Virus record (IMG/VR): IMGVR_UViG_3300039002_000009
Location: 1-60,263 of that record
Direction: 5' to 3' (one strand)
Length of the DNA: 60,263 nt
From: a virus
This document shows, piece by piece, positions 58,633 through 60,263 of this stretch. A model generated the notes under the pieces. The model worked only from the letters and a program-made list of their open reading frames with translations. It had not been told where the DNA came from and searched no databases. The position numbers and the translations under genes were made by a program. Within the stretch, counting starts at the first letter, position 1. Each line of letters begins with the position of its first letter.

Positions 58633-58669
58633 CGGGGGCTCCTTTCTTGGGTCGTGCAGATGGACAGTA

Positions 58670-58951
58670 TTACTCGATGGTTATTTGTGTTGCTTGAGAC
58701 TTCGTATCAATTTCTGTTTGATTTGCATGAATATTGATTTTGATGGGTTCACTCTCGGGAATGCTCAGACACATACTGTCTGATTTCCTACGCTCAGCTT
58801 CAGCATATCGTCTCCACTTTTGCGACCCGCAATGGTGTTTGAAGTGCTCTCGATGGATAATGCGATTCTCCTTACGCCGCTTGGCATCATCCGCCTGGCA
58901 TTCTTCATGAGCACGGAACAGATCGGCTTGAAATTGAGCCTTGGGGGTCAT
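58670..58951 (-). CDS. hypothetical basic helical protein, 93 aa
   Basis: Rich in Arg, Lys, His and Glu (DDAKRRKENRIIHREHFKHHCG). ATGA overlap with the upstream gene. Likely DNA- or RNA-binding by charge only. Confidence 0.55.
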   Translation of the reverse strand: MTPKAQFQADLFRAHEECQADDAKRRKENRIIHREHFKHHCGSQKWRRYAEAERRKSDSMCLSIPESEPIKINIHANQTEIDTKSQATQITIE

Positions 58952-59085
58952 TTCTTGACCTCAGCGAGCAATCTTTCGGCCTTCTCATAATATGCTTTGG
59001 CATCGTTAAGAAGTCTTTGAGCTTCCCAAAGGTTGTACCAAGAGAGAATGACGCAGACTGTTATTAGCGTCCAAGCCAAATCCAT
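58948..59085 (-). CDS. small membrane protein, 45 aa
   Basis: MDLAWTLITVCVILSWYNLWEA is a single N-terminal membrane segment, followed by a charged helix (KAYYEKAERLLAEVKK). Start and stop both overlap neighbours by a few nt, which supports reality. GGGAG precedes ATG. Confidence 0.6.
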   Translation of the reverse strand: MDLAWTLITVCVILSWYNLWEAQRLLNDAKAYYEKAERLLAEVKK

Positions 59086-59459
59086 CACCACTCCCATCCT
59101 TTCTGCCGAGCTTCTTTCAACACGGCTTCACTTGCAGGTTTAAGATCTTCAGCGCTACCAATGTATCGAGATGATTTGCCCCACCCCGTTTCCAAACTCC
59201 AAGCACGCCACCCCATTGGATGGCAGGCGATCATGACTCCATGATGTTTTTCTCGTGGCTGAACATAAAGCTGAGGTTTGATTCCGTGGAGAACACAAAG
59301 ATCGAAAATCAGATCGGCTGATTCTTTTGGCATTTCACAACGGCTTCTCGCAATTTCCTGAAGGTCTCGGACTTCAACACCCATGATATGGGCCAAGACA
59401 TGTTCGCCGAATTTATTGACGAGCGTATCCCAAATTCCGATGTAGATCTTGGATTTCAT
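59085..59459 (-). CDS. hypothetical protein with possible HTH, 124 aa
   Basis: Residues 15-55 (LVNKFGEHVLAHIMGVEVRDLQEIARSRCEMP) could form a helix-turn-helix like that of lambda-type repressors. The rest is mixed. The start is 2 nt after the stop of the DUF6745-like gene. If it binds DNA it might regulate this terminal cassette; family unsure. Confidence 0.55.
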   Translation of the reverse strand: MKSKIYIGIWDTLVNKFGEHVLAHIMGVEVRDLQEIARSRCEMPKESADLIFDLCVLHGIKPQLYVQPREKHHGVMIACHPMGWRAWSLETGWGKSSRYIGSAEDLKPASEAVLKEARQKGWEW

Positions 59460-59460
59460 T

Positions 59461-60263
59461 CTATGTCTCAACGTCAGGATGATACTCTTCAGCGCGCTTG
59501 CCAAAAGTGCTAGCTACAGCAGCGCGGGCTGTCATCTCTTGAGGTTCTCCGAGAGAGCCATCCGGGTGCATAGGACGTAGTTCGGGGTGTACGCGGAGGA
59601 AATACGTTTTGCGAGACCCGTCAGGTTCTGGTGTCGAATTCAGGACTTCCACCATCACCATCGGATCATCATCAGCTAAATCACGTTTCCAAAGTTTTCC
59701 AGTCTCATCCTGATGGACTAGTTTCGCTCCAGATTCCTGCAAAAAACGTGAAGGCCCAAAACGTTCGATCATCACGCGGCGAACTTCAGTGTTTTCTTCT
59801 GCCAGGATAGATTCAGGCGTTAATGATTGAGGGTGTTCAATGACCCTGCATGGCACCCGAACACCTTTATACGCATAAAGTGCATAGCCATCGGAGAAGG
59901 CCATGGCAGGACCGTTTTCGCAATGGAGGCGATTACGCGAATCTTGATGGATCTCGGTGGGACGGTCACAAATAAAACAGATACCCTCAAAGGTATAGAC
60001 CCATCCACACGATTGGGCACATCGCTCCCATTGATGCAATAGCTCACGCTGGTCATCTGTATAGATTGGATGGATGAACCGATCAGGGAATGTGTAAAAT
60101 GAAATCCAATATTCGTCCCATTGACCCCAAAACCAAGTCCAGTAATAGACCATCTTGGTTTTGTCGAGGAGCTGGTCGAGGAGCTGGCCGCGGAGCTGGC
60201 CGCCGAGCTGGTTGCCGAGCTGGTCGAGGAGCTGGTCGCGGAGCTGGTCGCCGAGCTGGCCGC
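59461..60263 (-). CDS. DUF6745-like protein with N-terminal Asp-Gln-Leu-X repeats (5' end missing)
   Basis: Leftward gene entering from the right edge; 267 residues visible. The body starts MVYYWTWFWGQWDEYWISFYTF and contains RSCGW-like CGWVYTFEGICFI, RLHCENGPAMAFSDGYALYA, RRVMIERFGPSRFL and VEVLNSTPEPDGSRKTYFLRV, a pattern I recognise as DUF6745, a family of unknown function. Before the body, and in frame with no stop, is (D/G/N)QL(L/R/G) repeated at least eight times. The ATG at 60153 could be an internal start; the open repeat frame argues the real start is outside. Confidence 0.8.
   Translation of the reverse strand, partial: GQLGDQLRDQLLDQLGNQLGGQLRGQLLDQLLDKTKMVYYWTWFWGQWDEYWISFYTFPDRFIHPIYTDDQRELLHQWERCAQSCGWVYTFEGICFICDRPTEIHQDSRNRLHCENGPAMAFSDGYALYAYKGVRVPCRVIEHPQSLTPESILAEENTEVRRVMIERFGPSRFLQESGAKLVHQDETGKLWKRDLADDDPMVMVEVLNSTPEPDGSRKTYFLRVHPELRPMHPDGSLGEPQEMTARAAVASTFGKRAEEYHPDVET
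60163..60263 (-). repeat. 12-nt coding tandem repeat at the right edge (DQLX array)
   Basis: Eight full 12-nt units fill 60163-60258, then five more bases. On the plus strand each is GTC-NNN-GAGCTG, the second codon being GAG, GAG, GCG, GCC, GCC, GAG, GCG, GCC (coding strand CTC, CGC or GGC: Leu, Arg, Gly). The first codon varies less (GTC, GCC, GTT: Asp, Gly, Asn). GAGCTG never changes. The array is cut by the edge. Confidence 0.95.

Larger units (their letters stand above)
56650..58668 (-). repeat. GATGTCCA motif repeated at each gene junction
   Basis: On the plus strand TGGACATC occurs at 56650, 57030, 57217, 57799, 58096 and 58330; variants TGGACAGT are at 57424 and 58661. Each lies directly at the end of a small gene, where in most cases the GA or A of the motif is shared with the stop codon (TGATGTCCA or TAGATGTCCA), and before the next ribosome binding site. 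Eight junctions in 2 kb and none elsewhere in the leftward arm that I noticed. Confidence 0.75.

Noticed and set aside
1-60263. Diversity-generating retroelement as the cause of the repeat variation
   Set aside because: No reverse transcriptase motif (such as xxDD) was seen in any frame, and the variable bases are not adenine-specific within a template/variable repeat pair.

Overview
This 60.3 kb window looks like an almost complete genome of a short-tailed (podovirus-type) double-stranded DNA phage of an unidentified bacterium, probably assembled from a metagenome. The evidence is dense, overlapping genes with strong Shine-Dalgarno sites; a terminase pair, P22-like portal, scaffold and coat protein; a long tail-nozzle-like protein with no tape measure or tail tube; a collagen-like fibre; three consecutive ejection proteins; and a lysis-like block. 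I see no integrase, DNA polymerase, tRNA or CRISPR array, and nothing in the sequence names the host.

Layout. Positions 1-2271 carry small leftward genes. Positions 2272-3676 are a mostly non-coding divergent control region with paired inverted repeats, direct repeats and a TATAAT box. Positions 3677-9280 hold some 19 small rightward genes, many cysteine-rich or membrane-bound. Positions 9282-39770 hold an SGNH esterase, packaging, head, tail, fibre, lysis and ejection genes, with insertions unusual for this module: a PurD-like ATP-grasp enzyme and a glycosyltransferase-TPR protein. After a terminator and new promoter, 40040-47697 is a glycan operon: ThDP enzyme, NeuB-like synthase, glycosyltransferase, SDR, radical SAM enzyme, HNH-like protein and epimerase. 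A bidirectional terminator near 47800 separates it from the leftward half (47828-60263), which has SSB, a RusA-like nuclease, a helicase loader, a replication initiator-like protein, an annealing-type recombinase and an array of very small genes.

The two ends are the most unusual part. The left edge cuts a leftward Imm5-like gene inside a 12-nt coding repeat (Ala-Ala-Ala-X), and the right edge cuts a leftward DUF6745-like gene inside another 12-nt coding repeat (Asp-Gln-Leu-X). In both, variation is concentrated in one codon per unit. If the ends join, the genome is a circle or circularly permuted molecule with one divergent control region and two arms meeting at the 47.8 kb terminator, and the break falls in the repeats because they are hard to assemble.

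Function names come from motif recognition by eye; no database search was run. Genes called hypothetical are real by reading frame, ribosome binding site and packing, but their roles are unknown.
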